DNA of 64,000 nt, from assembly GCF_014698965.1 (NCBI RefSeq), contig NZ_JACXAE010000134.1:124001-188000 (forward strand), written 5' to 3'. The number at the start of each line of letters is the position of its first letter. Position 1 is the first letter of the stretch. The notes under the pieces are model-generated. The model worked only from the letters and a program-made list of their open reading frames with translations. It ran no database searches and was not told where the DNA came from. Shown here one piece after another: positions 9,234-17,516 of this stretch. The translations under genes and the position numbers were made by a program. The stretch is from Iningainema tapete BLCC-T55. GTDB lineage: Bacteria > Cyanobacteriota > Cyanobacteriia > Cyanobacteriales > Nostocaceae.

Positions 9234-9385
9234 CTCTCACACCAAATTTATTAAATAGAGATCGGTTTATTGATCTAATTTTCTGTTGTTGCCATAGTAA
9301 CTTTCTCGTTGAGAAAAAGCTACCCTTGCATGATTATATTCTCACAATCACCTTTTTTCTCCAACTCCATTATTTTTATAATTCT

Positions 9386-10291
9386 TTATACTGAAGCTGA
9401 AGATTCTGCTTGCAGATCGTCAATTAGCTGAGCTAAATGAGCGCTAGAAGCTTGGTAGACTGTACCACAAAAGTGGCATGTTGCTTCTGCACCATCATCT
9501 TTCACAATCATGTCTTGTAGTTCTGCTTCTCCCAACATCTTGAGTGCTCCTAACACCCGCTCAAATGAGCAATTACATTGGAAACGCAGCATTTGAGTTT
9601 CCGGAAATATTTCCAGTCCCATATCTCCCAACAAGTCTTGGAAAATTTCTGGTAATGTCTTCCCTGCTTGCAGCAAAGGAGTAAAGCCGGATATTGCTGC
9701 TACCCTGGATTCTAATATTTCTACTAGAGCTTCATCTCTGGCTGCTTTTGGCATCACCTGTATCAGCAATCCGCCCGATGCTGTTACTCCCGTTGCACCA
9801 ACAAACACTCCTAAAACTATAGCGGAAGGTGTTTGTTCCGAACTAACTAGGTAATGAGCCACATCATCCCCAATTTCTCCAGAAACCAGTTCTACTGTAC
9901 TAGAGTAGGGGTAGCCGTAGCCAACATCGCGTACAACATAAAGATAGCCGTTGCCAACTGCACCACCGACGTCTAACTTACCTTTGGCATTTGGCGGTAA
10001 CTCCACGCTAGGATTTTCTACATACCCGCGTACTGTACCATCCAAACCTGCATCTACCAGTATACCACCCAAAAGTCCATCGCCTTTAACTCGAACATTA
10101 ACTCTTGAGCCAGTTCTTTTCATATTAGAAGCCATCAACAAGCCTGCGGTCATTGTCCGACCTAAAGCAGCTGTCGCCACATAAGAAAGCTGATGACGCC
10201 CTCGTGCTTCTTCTGTCAAGCGTGTGGTAATCGCTCCCACCGCACGAATCCCACCATCAGCCGCTGCGGCACGAATTAACTGATCCGCCAT
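9386..10291 (-). CDS. hslO: Hsp33 redox-regulated chaperone
   Basis: A 301-residue Hsp33, a cytosolic holdase switched on by oxidation. The N-terminal domain begins MADQLIRAAAADGGIRAVGAIT and carries GRTMTAGLLMAS and FVGATGVTASGGLLIQ. The C-terminal zinc switch is complete: CNC in RFQCNCSFERV and CHFC in TCHFCGTVY, the CxC...CxxC set that releases zinc and forms disulfides on oxidation. The frame is open five codons further upstream to a TTG, but the ATG at 10289-10291 gives the family's normal start. It is a single gene, divergent from the small gene at 10454. Confidence 0.96.
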   Translation of the reverse strand: MADQLIRAAAADGGIRAVGAITTRLTEEARGRHQLSYVATAALGRTMTAGLLMASNMKRTGSRVNVRVKGDGLLGGILVDAGLDGTVRGYVENPSVELPPNAKGKLDVGGAVGNGYLYVVRDVGYGYPYSSTVELVSGEIGDDVAHYLVSSEQTPSAIVLGVFVGATGVTASGGLLIQVMPKAARDEALVEILESRVAAISGFTPLLQAGKTLPEIFQDLLGDMGLEIFPETQMLRFQCNCSFERVLGALKMLGEAELQDMIVKDDGAEATCHFCGTVYQASSAHLAQLIDDLQAESSASV

Positions 10292-10453
10292 GAACAACCT
10301 TACCAAATATAATAATTTCCCCCAGCTTTAAAACTGGGAAACAATAATTATTTTATTATAACAAAACTTAACTTAAACATAATAATGTTGTACATTTAAG
10401 CATCAAGACTGTCAATATAGTTATGCTAGATTAAAAACTAAGAATTAATAAAA

Positions 10454-10840
10454 ATGTTGGGTAATTTTCAGAAAAGTCAACTACGTATAGAAATTAATGC
10501 ATCAGAGAAGGCAATTCGCAATAGTTTGCTACGTGCTGAGCAATTAGAAAAATGGCAACTTTCCCAAGGCTTTATCCCAGGAATGCCTGAAGAATTGTAT
10601 TCTGGATTTGAGTTTACCACCAAAACTGGACGAGTGGCAATCCATCACCAAGTCGATGTATTGGGGACAAACTGTTTGCGCTTACTACTCAGTCAAGGAA
10701 TTGACGGCTTCCATGAATGGTACTGGGGAGAAGGTTGGTTGCAATCTCGCATAGAAGGGGTGACAATTCTTCCCCTTGCTTTAGGTCATAGTCTCAGTTT
10801 ACTGAGTTTGCGATCATTTTTAACAGGGAAAGCGGTTTGA
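10454..10840 (+). CDS. Conserved cyanobacterial protein, SRPBCC-like, unknown function
   Basis: A 128-residue cytosolic protein with no signal or membrane segment. The early EINASEKAIRNSLLRAEQLEKWQ segment and the later alternating strands (EFTTKTGRVAIHHQVDVLG, then HEWYWGEGWLQSRIEGVTILP) resemble the helix-grip layout of SRPBCC/START-type proteins, where the START is followed by curved strands that hold a ligand. That assignment is by pattern only. It ends just before a strong bidirectional terminator shared with the convergent htrA-type gene. Confidence 0.6.
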   Translation: MLGNFQKSQLRIEINASEKAIRNSLLRAEQLEKWQLSQGFIPGMPEELYSGFEFTTKTGRVAIHHQVDVLGTNCLRLLLSQGIDGFHEWYWGEGWLQSRIEGVTILPLALGHSLSLLSLRSFLTGKAV

Positions 10841-10843
10841 TTC

Positions 10844-10876
10844 AGAAACCCGGTTTCTTAAAGAAACCGGGTTTCT
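10844..10876. terminator. Bidirectional hairpin terminator
   Basis: A perfect 16-base inverted repeat (AGAAACCCGGTTTCTT at 10844-10859, its complement at 10861-10876) around one base lies between two convergent genes ending at 10840 and 10891. T-rich sequence follows on the plus strand (TTGTTAATCTT). Its AAACCCGG core also appears in the inner hairpin at 54365-54398, so it may belong to a repeat family recruited as a terminator. Confidence 0.75.
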
Positions 10877-10890
10877 TTGTTAATCTTCTC

Positions 10891-12108
10891 CTACGAAGCA
10901 TCCTTCAACTCAGCAGTACGGACTGATAGCTGCTGTGTCTGATTACCTCTTTGCAATTTCAACTGCAATGGTTGACCAACACGACTATTTTCCACAATAT
11001 CAAGTAACTGTTCGCCTTTGGTGATTTTTTGCCCTTCAGCTTGAACAATCACATCGCCAGGGCGGATACCGGCGGCAGCGGCTGGGGAGTTGGGTACAAC
11101 TCTAGCGACTAAAATACCGTTAATTTCTGGTAATTGAACGGGGGTATTGGGGTTAGCATTGAGTCTGCGTGCTAAATCGGGGGTTAAGTCTTCCATTCCC
11201 ACACCTAAGTAAGGGTGAACAACTCTTTCGCCCCGTTGCAATCGGCTGGCAATTGTTTTAGCTTTGTCGATGGGAATAGCAAACCCAATTCCAGTAGCAT
11301 CACCACGAATAGCGGTGTTGATACCAATTACTTCACCCTGCCCATTCAACAGTGGTCCGCCGGAGTTACCGGGGTTAATAGCAGCGTCAGTTTGGATGAA
11401 TTCTAGGCGTTTGTTGTTAATACCTACATCGCGGCTGGAACGTCTGAGGGTACTAACAATTCCTAAAGTGACGGTGTTGTCTAATCCCAGGGGGTTACCT
11501 ACGGCGATCGCCCAGTCTCCCACCTGTACATTACCAGAAGATCCCAAGGGAGCTACTGGTAAATCGCCACCTGTATTAATTTTTACTACTGCTAAATCAG
11601 TGATTTCATCAACACCTTGAACTTTACCTTCAAAGGAGCGACCATCTTTGAAGCGGACTGTTACTTTATCAGCTTTATCCACTACGTGGGCATTGGTAAG
11701 AATCAACCCACTTTTGTCAATAATAAAACCTGAACCAAGACCGCGCATTTGCTCAGGCGGAAGCTGTTGGAGAGAGCGATCGCCGAAAAACTGGCGAAAG
11801 AAAGGATCATCCAATAGTGGATTGGCACTGCGAGCAACTGTTCTTTCCGTATCAATTCTTACTACTGCTGAGCCAACGCGATTTACTGCTGCAGTAACAA
11901 AACTACTGCTACCTATAGCGTTATTTACAGGGGTTTGCCTTTGGGCAATTAGTTGGGGCGGCTCAGCGTTTATGTAGTTGGGTGCTGGTTCCGCTTGGGA
12001 GGGTGACACCTTCAAAGTGCCAACGGTAAGTAGAACACCTAAAAATAGTGCTAAGACATGGGTAAAAAGTTGACGCATAGTCAGAGGTGATTTAGATCGC
12101 ATAACCAC
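10891..12108 (-). CDS. hhoA: HtrA/Deg-family serine protease with PDZ domain
   Basis: A 405-residue exported Deg protease that degrades or refolds damaged periplasmic or lumenal proteins. A hydrophobic segment at about 15-35 (LALFLGVLLTVGTL) ending SQA is a signal peptide or anchor. The trypsin-like domain has H141 (LTNAHVV), D171 (EITDLAVV) and S249 (INPGNSGGPL). One PDZ domain follows, from about 300 (HPYLGVGMEDL) to the end (IRPGDVIVQAEG). Cyanobacteria carry three paralogues (HtrA, HhoA, HhoB); length and single PDZ fit all, so the symbol is tentative. It is monocistronic, divergent from the InrS-like gene. Confidence 0.9.
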   Translation of the reverse strand: MVMRSKSPLTMRQLFTHVLALFLGVLLTVGTLKVSPSQAEPAPNYINAEPPQLIAQRQTPVNNAIGSSSFVTAAVNRVGSAVVRIDTERTVARSANPLLDDPFFRQFFGDRSLQQLPPEQMRGLGSGFIIDKSGLILTNAHVVDKADKVTVRFKDGRSFEGKVQGVDEITDLAVVKINTGGDLPVAPLGSSGNVQVGDWAIAVGNPLGLDNTVTLGIVSTLRRSSRDVGINNKRLEFIQTDAAINPGNSGGPLLNGQGEVIGINTAIRGDATGIGFAIPIDKAKTIASRLQRGERVVHPYLGVGMEDLTPDLARRLNANPNTPVQLPEINGILVARVVPNSPAAAAGIRPGDVIVQAEGQKITKGEQLLDIVENSRVGQPLQLKLQRGNQTQQLSVRTAELKDAS

Positions 12109-12279
12109 AAGTTAATTTTTCAGTTTAATTGTTGCTTGTTGTAATTGTCTCTAAAACTATTTTCACAGTTAAATTGATGATTTATGCTAGGAGACGTTTG
12201 CTTTTTACTTCAAGTTTCACACTTTCACCCCATAGACCGAGTAGGTTAGGATCTTAATTAGTGCCATAACGGTAAAACC

Positions 12280-12678
12280 ATGAAAGGATCGAACCGATTA
12301 CCACAAGAATCCTTGCCCAACTCCGATCAAGAAGATTTACTTGTTCAGGATACAGAGCATAAGCATGGCGATCGCACTCATAAGCATGGACAATCGGCGC
12401 ATCCTCATGTCCACACCGAAGAGTCTTTGCGGCGAATAGTGAATCGTCTTTCACGTATAGAAGGACACATTCGTGGCATTAAAACTATGGTACAACAAAA
12501 TAGCCCTTGTCCAGATGTTCTACTGCAAATTGCCGCTGTACGCGGTGCATTAGATCGAGTGGCACGAATAGTTCTGGATGAGCATTTAACTGAATGTATT
12601 GCCAGAGCATCGAAAGAGGGCAATATTGAAGTTGAAATTGAACAACTCAAAGCTGCTTTAGATCGGTTTTTACCTTAG
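12280..12678 (+). CDS. CsoR/RcnR-family metal-sensing repressor, InrS-like
   Basis: A 132-residue DUF156 repressor. These are all-helical tetramers that leave DNA when they bind Ni, Co, Cu or formaldehyde. The N-terminal 45 residues are His-rich (HKHGDRTHKHG...HPHVH), and the core starts RRIVNRLSRIEGHIRGIKTMV. Putative ligands are C77, H102 and C106 (NSPCPDV, DEHLTEC), the C-H-C spacing of CsoR and of the nickel sensor InrS of Synechocystis. The His-rich tail resembles InrS, so nickel is the best guess. No metal exporter (nrsD-like) lies beside it in the window, so its target is elsewhere or it regulates only itself. The operator was not located. Confidence 0.88.
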   Translation: MKGSNRLPQESLPNSDQEDLLVQDTEHKHGDRTHKHGQSAHPHVHTEESLRRIVNRLSRIEGHIRGIKTMVQQNSPCPDVLLQIAAVRGALDRVARIVLDEHLTECIARASKEGNIEVEIEQLKAALDRFLP

Positions 12679-12869
12679 AGAGATAAAAAAGCAACCAATC
12701 AGCTATATTTGTTCTTATTTGAGTCCAATACAAACTTTTTTTGTAGGATGTGGCTCTCTAGTCCGTTCAAATTCGGGCAGGATGCCCACCCCACAAGATG
12801 TATATTTTATACCCATCCTAGCACTTTCTTAGTTATCCTGTACGCGATATAGATTTTACAAGTCCCACA

Positions 12870-13019
12870 ATGCCTAACGGTACACCTTACCCAGGACATT
12901 TAGAACCGCCACATCAACATATTTGGCAAGTCAACGATCCTAATATCGGTGCTAAGTCTGGTTTTAGAAGAAGTCGCCTTCCTCAACCTTTAAACTTAGA
13001 AGATATGATTGAACTTTGA
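12870..13019 (+). CDS. Small unknown protein (49 aa)
   Basis: An ATG-started frame encoding 49 residues, beginning MPNGTPYPGHLEPPHQHIW and ending NLEDMIEL, with strong protein-like composition (Pro, His and aromatic residues). It ends 13 bases before the ATG of the next gene, whose ribosome site AGGAGG (13023-13028) overlaps the interval, so the two are probably co-transcribed. The HIWQVNDPN and GFRRSR segments look like a piece of a larger enzyme or toxin domain rather than a free peptide, but no family is recognised. It is too short for confident calling without conservation data. Confidence 0.45.
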   Translation: MPNGTPYPGHLEPPHQHIWQVNDPNIGAKSGFRRSRLPQPLNLEDMIEL

Positions 13020-13032
13020 AATAGGAGGCAAT

Positions 13033-13464
13033 ATGCGAGGTGTGATCATTACTGATGAGACAGAAGATAACCTTTTAGCAGTTAATTTATTAGATATACT
13101 TCGCTTGCTCGAACCACTTGCTCTAAATTCTGAATGGGATATTTCTGGCTTAGAGTGTTTTGGCAGTTCCGCCGATCAATTACACCAATTGGCAGATGCA
13201 AAGGTGAGAGTAGCGGGAAGAATTTTGCTCGAATTAGCAGCTAGTTTAACACAAATTATTGATGGTGTATTCTCCGGCTACTTAAGTGGTACGCTTAAGC
13301 CTTGGATAATTGTTCGTGCAGTCGATGGCTTTGCTTATGATGTGAGAACAGAAAATGAAGATGTGCTAATACGAATACGGCAAAACTTCCAGAAGGTTAT
13401 TGATATTCCTTGTCTGCCGGAAGATGACGAAGCAATTACAAAAGTGGGCGCAGGTATAGATTAA
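13033..13464 (+). CDS. Unknown protein, possible partner of the 49-aa gene
   Basis: A 143-residue protein starting MRGVIITDETEDN. The frame is open eight codons further upstream to a TTG, but the ATG at 13033 has the perfect AGGAGG four bases before it and is chosen. Composition is balanced and acidic, with predicted helices at the front (LLAVNLLDILRLLEPL, RILLELAASLTQIIDGVF) and strands later (PWIIVRAVDGFAYDV). No catalytic or metal motif is visible. The tight link with the preceding tiny gene suggests a two-gene unit; an immunity or antitoxin role is possible but only inference. Confidence 0.6.
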   Translation: MRGVIITDETEDNLLAVNLLDILRLLEPLALNSEWDISGLECFGSSADQLHQLADAKVRVAGRILLELAASLTQIIDGVFSGYLSGTLKPWIIVRAVDGFAYDVRTENEDVLIRIRQNFQKVIDIPCLPEDDEAITKVGAGID

Positions 13465-13579
13465 TATAGTAATAAAGCAATTTGGTCAATTTCTGCGCTT
13501 GTTTCTAGTGTAATCTTTTAATAAGCTAGTAATAGTAATGCTGTAGCACATCAATACTTCAATCTTGCCAGTTGTTAAC

Positions 13580-16500
13580 TTAACCAAATCCTCCACCTCC
13601 AGGCGTTTCAATCACAAACACATCGCCTGGATGCATTTGAACTTCAGCTTTACTAGGCAGGGGTTCGATCCCATCACAATGTTCTACCCAATTGCGTCCA
13701 ATCGCACCTGGTTCGCCACCATTTAACCCAAAGGGCGGTAGGATGCGATGACCTGATAAAATTGCAGCAGTCATGGTTTCGCGGAATTTAATCCGACGAA
13801 TGACTCCGTTTCCACCCTTGTGTTTTCCCGAACCACCACTATTGGGACGAATGGCAAACTCTTCAACTAAAACTGGGAATCGCCATTCTAGCACTTCCGG
13901 ATCGGTAAGGCGTGAGTTAGTCATATGAGTCTGAACAGCATCAGTACCGTTAAAGGTTGCCCCAGCACCAGAACCACCGCAGATGGTTTCATAATATTGG
14001 TACTGGTCATTGCCAAAAGTAAAGTTATTCATTGTACCACAAGATGCTGCCATTATACCAAGCGCACCGTACAGAGCATTTGCGATCGCTTGGGATGTTT
14101 CGACGTTGCCTGCGACAACGGCGGCTGGATATTGGGGATTCAACAAACAACCTTCTGGAATAATGATTTCTAAAGGTTTGAGGCATCCAGCATTGAGGGG
14201 AATGTCATCATCAACTAATGTACGAAAAACATAAAGAACAACCGCTTTACAAATTGCTCTTGGTGCATTCAAATTTGTCGATTGCTGAGGAGAAGTTCCG
14301 GTAAAATCAATTTGGGCAGAGCGTGAGCGATGATTGATCGTAATCTTGACTTTGATTTCACTGCCATCATCCATTGTATAAGTAAATCTACCATCTTGAA
14401 GCACATCAATCACGCGCCGCACTGATTCTTCAGCATTATCTTGGACATGTTGCATATAGGCTTGCACGGTTGCTAATCCGTAATGCTCAACCATGCGGCA
14501 GAGTTCCTGCACGCCTCGCTCATTAGCGGCAATCTGTGCTTGAAGATCTGCTAAATTTTGCTTCGGATTACGTACCGGATAATTACCTGCTGTCAACAAT
14601 TCTCGTAATTCTACTTCCTTGAAGCGTCCTTGCTCTACAAGCTGAAAATTGTCAAGCAAAATGCCTTCTTGGTTTATAGTGGTGCTGTGTGGTGGCATTG
14701 AACCTGGTGTAATCCCGCCGATGTCGGCATGGTGTCCCCGCGAGGCTACGTAGAATAACGGAGTTACAGCTTGGGAGGTAAAAACAGGAGTAATAACTGT
14801 GACATCGGGAAGATGCGTACCCCCATTGTAGGGATTATTAGAAACATAGGCATCTCCAGGTTTAATTGTATTACCTTTGGCTTGGATTAAACTAGCCACA
14901 CTTTCACTCATCGAACCAAGATGGACTGGAATATGGGGCGCGTTGGCAACGAGTTGCCCATGAAGATCAAAAATGGCGCAGGAAAAATCAAGCCTTTCCT
15001 TAATATTAACCGAGTAACTTGTGTTTTGCAGCGTGACACCCATGGATTCTGCGCTCGCTCGCACTAAATTGTTGAAAATTTCCAACAAAACCGGATTAGG
15101 AGCAACACTATTCGGAACCTGGGTAGAATTATCTCCCCCACTCCCTCTCTCTCCCACTCCCTCTCTCCCCCACTCCCTCTCTCCCCTACTCCCCCTACTC
15201 AAAATCAAGTGATTCCGTTCGGTTAATTCTGCACACCAACCAGGCTCAATGATGTTTGTTCCTGTGGGTTCAATAATTAAGGCAGTTCCAGTAATGCGAT
15301 CGCCTGATTTTAAATCTTCACGTTGATAAACTTGAGCATGATGCCATTTACCTTTGGTGTAAATTTGAACTGTGGCGATTGCTTCCAGGGGTGTAGTTCT
15401 ACTTGATGTCAGTATTGGTTCTTCAAAGTTGATTGTTCGTCCCACCACTTCTACAGATACTGCTTCCACTATCAGCGCTTTATCCATTGTGAAACCGTAA
15501 CGTTGGTGGTAAGATTGAGAGAAGGACTCGCGCATGGAAACTACATCCCCAAAATCTACCACCAAAGCAGAATCCGTCCCCGCATAACGTAGATGTGCTT
15601 TGTGCAGAACGTCGATTTGAGACTCAGCGATACCCTGTTGCACAATTTCCGAGCGCCCTTCTATTCCAAGGGTAGTAAGTATTTGTTGGAGCGAGGGTAT
15701 TTCTGACTCGGTTAATTGAACTTCCACTGCTTTTTGTTTGAGAGTGCGCACATCTGCCAATCCAATCCCATAGGCAGATAGCACACCTGCATAGGGATGA
15801 ATGAAAATTCTCGTCATCCCTAAAGCTTCAGCAATCAAGCAAGCATGTTGTCCACCAGCACCACCGAAGCAGCACAAAGTATATTCTGTGATATCATAGC
15901 CACGTTGAATCGAGATTTTCTTAATTGCGTTCGCCATTTTGTTGATTGCGATCGCTAAAAACCCTTCGGCTACTTGTTCTGGCTGTTGTGAAAAACCAGT
16001 TTTTTCACCAATTTCGGCAGACAATTCGGTAAACTTTTGCCGTACAATCTCAGTATCTAGGGGTAAGTTACCTTCAGTGCCAAACACAGAGGGGAAAAAA
16101 GCGGCTTGAAGTTTGCCGACCATTACATTACAATCAGTTACAGTTAACGAACCCAACCGACGGTAAGCCGCAGGACCTGGGTATGCACCAGCTGATTCAG
16201 GACCTACTCGATAGCGAGAACCATCGAAGAAAAGAATTGATCCACCGCCTGCTGCTATGGTATGAATTGACATCATCGGCGCACGCAACCGCACTCCAGC
16301 AACTTCGGTTTCAAATGTGCGCTCGTATTCACCGTTATAATGCGACACATCGGTGGATGTACCGCCCATGTCAAATCCGATGATTTTGTCAAAACCAGCC
16401 ATTGCGCTTGTCTTCACGGCTCCGACGATTCCACCCGCAGGCCCAGATAGGATACTATCTTTGCCTTGAAATCTGTTAGCATCAATTAAACCGCCGTTGG

Positions 16501-17251
16501 ATTGCATGAACATGAGTTGGGGTGCGGCACTATCTATCGGTGCTTGAAGTTCTGTAGCGACTTGATCTACATAACGTCGTAAAATCGGAGATAGATAGGC
16601 ATCAACTACAGTGGTATCGCCCCGGCTAACTAGTTTCATCAGTGGACTGACTTCATGAGATACTGAGATTTGGGTAAAACCGATGTCACGGGCGATGGCG
16701 GCAATTTGTTGCTCGTGGTTGGGGTAGCGGTAGCCGTGAAGGAATGCGATCGCACAAGCCCGAATGCCAGCGTCGTATGCTGATTGTAGCGATTGCATAA
16801 GTTGAGGATTAATTTGAACGCTTAGGAGTTCTTCACCCTGAGCGCTATAGCGTTCTTCGACTTCAATTACCCGTTCATAGAGCATTTCTGGCAAAACAAT
16901 GTGACGCGCAAAGATATTAGGACGATTTTGATAACCAATGCGTAACGCATCACGGAAACCCTTGGTGATTAGTAAAAGTGTGCGCGAACCTTGACGCTCT
17001 AATAGTGCATTTGTCGCCACCGTCGTTCCCATCTTGACAACAGCAATTTGCAAAAGAGGAATTGGCGCATCAGATGCAATGCCCAAGATATCTCGAATAC
17101 CTTGAATTGCGGCATCTGTGTAACGTTCTGGATTGGACGACAACAGTTTGTGAACGATGATTTTACCATCTGTTCTTTGTGCCACTATATCAGTAAACGT
17201 GCCGCCTCGATCAATCCAAAACTGCCAGCGTTGAGTAATGGGGTTGTTCAT
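13580..17251 (-). CDS. Fused hydantoinase A/B (5-oxoprolinase family)
   Basis: A 1223-residue two-module enzyme of the ATP-dependent 5-oxoprolinase/hydantoinase family, which opens cyclic amides such as 5-oxoproline or hydantoins in the cytosol. The HyuA half starts WQFWIDRGGTFTDIVA, with MGGTSTDVSHY and CCFGGAGGQHACLIAEALG, the actin-like ATPase motifs. The HyuB half starts near residue 710 (PVLLEIFNNLVRASAESMG), with VSNNPYNGGTHLPDVTVI and ending HPGDVFVIETPGGGGFG. The linker of the two halves (about residues 682-707) is Gly/Arg/Glu-rich and encoded by a purine repeat tract. M10 of the longer frame is taken as start since it sits just before the conserved RWQFWIDRGG. Divergent from atzG-atzE; a joint role in cyclic-amide or ureide nitrogen salvage is inferred. 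Confidence 0.9.
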   Translation of the reverse strand: MNNPITQRWQFWIDRGGTFTDIVAQRTDGKIIVHKLLSSNPERYTDAAIQGIRDILGIASDAPIPLLQIAVVKMGTTVATNALLERQGSRTLLLITKGFRDALRIGYQNRPNIFARHIVLPEMLYERVIEVEERYSAQGEELLSVQINPQLMQSLQSAYDAGIRACAIAFLHGYRYPNHEQQIAAIARDIGFTQISVSHEVSPLMKLVSRGDTTVVDAYLSPILRRYVDQVATELQAPIDSAAPQLMFMQSNGGLIDANRFQGKDSILSGPAGGIVGAVKTSAMAGFDKIIGFDMGGTSTDVSHYNGEYERTFETEVAGVRLRAPMMSIHTIAAGGGSILFFDGSRYRVGPESAGAYPGPAAYRRLGSLTVTDCNVMVGKLQAAFFPSVFGTEGNLPLDTEIVRQKFTELSAEIGEKTGFSQQPEQVAEGFLAIAINKMANAIKKISIQRGYDITEYTLCCFGGAGGQHACLIAEALGMTRIFIHPYAGVLSAYGIGLADVRTLKQKAVEVQLTESEIPSLQQILTTLGIEGRSEIVQQGIAESQIDVLHKAHLRYAGTDSALVVDFGDVVSMRESFSQSYHQRYGFTMDKALIVEAVSVEVVGRTINFEEPILTSSRTTPLEAIATVQIYTKGKWHHAQVYQREDLKSGDRITGTALIIEPTGTNIIEPGWCAELTERNHLILSRGSRGEREWGREGVGERGSGGDNSTQVPNSVAPNPVLLEIFNNLVRASAESMGVTLQNTSYSVNIKERLDFSCAIFDLHGQLVANAPHIPVHLGSMSESVASLIQAKGNTIKPGDAYVSNNPYNGGTHLPDVTVITPVFTSQAVTPLFYVASRGHHADIGGITPGSMPPHSTTINQEGILLDNFQLVEQGRFKEVELRELLTAGNYPVRNPKQNLADLQAQIAANERGVQELCRMVEHYGLATVQAYMQHVQDNAEESVRRVIDVLQDGRFTYTMDDGSEIKVKITINHRSRSAQIDFTGTSPQQSTNLNAPRAICKAVVLYVFRTLVDDDIPLNAGCLKPLEIIIPEGCLLNPQYPAAVVAGNVETSQAIANALYGALGIMAASCGTMNNFTFGNDQYQYYETICGGSGAGATFNGTDAVQTHMTNSRLTDPEVLEWRFPVLVEEFAIRPNSGGSGKHKGGNGVIRRIKFRETMTAAILSGHRILPPFGLNGGEPGAIGRNWVEHCDGIEPLPSKAEVQMHPGDVFVIETPGGGGFG
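15131..15205. repeat. Purine-rich repeat tract inside the oxoprolinase gene
   Basis: On the plus strand this is a run of CTCCCTCTC/CTCCCCCA-type units; read in gene direction it is GGGAGTGGGGGAG-like. It encodes the GERGSGG-like segment between the HyuA and HyuB modules, keeps the frame, and is of the same unit family as the spacer repeat at 5288-5426. Confidence 0.75.
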
Positions 17252-17327
17252 GGAACGATGATTCTGAACGATGACCATTCTATTCTGATTAGAAATTATA
17301 ATTTAAATACAAATTCACACGAGCAAG

Positions 17328-17516
17328 ATGGAAAGTAAAGAATTTGATGTGGGTGAGTATGTAGAATTGATGGCATTGTTGTTAAATTTGCAGCTACGCA
17401 ATTCGGATCGTGATGGGGTAGTGGCAAATTTTCAAAGGATAATGGCGATCGCTCAAGTTGTCAATCAATTCTCATTACCAGAAGAAATCGAAGCTTCCCC
17501 AGTATTTGAACCATGA
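17328..17516 (+). CDS. AtzG-like small subunit (DUF4089)
   Basis: A 62-residue protein, FDVGEYVELMALLLNL near the front and SLPEEIEASPVFEP at the end, matching the DUF4089/AtzG pattern: two helices and a short acidic PxFxP-like tail. AtzG is a small structural partner of the amidase AtzE in the cyanuric-acid pathway, where it forms a GatC-like complex. Its stop overlaps the atzE-like start by four bases (ATGA), so the two are translationally coupled. The divergent oxoprolinase gene starts only about 75 bases upstream, so both promoters share that spacer. Confidence 0.85.
   Translation: MESKEFDVGEYVELMALLLNLQLRNSDRDGVVANFQRIMAIAQVVNQFSLPEEIEASPVFEP

Noticed and set aside
11264-11977. Plus-strand frames of 118 and 109 codons opposite the HtrA-type gene
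   Set aside because: Shadows of a gene with an intact His-Asp-Ser triad.
12254-12650. Two minus-strand frames opposite the InrS-like gene
   Set aside because: They mirror a clear DUF156 repressor with intact ligand residues and have no protein-like motif.
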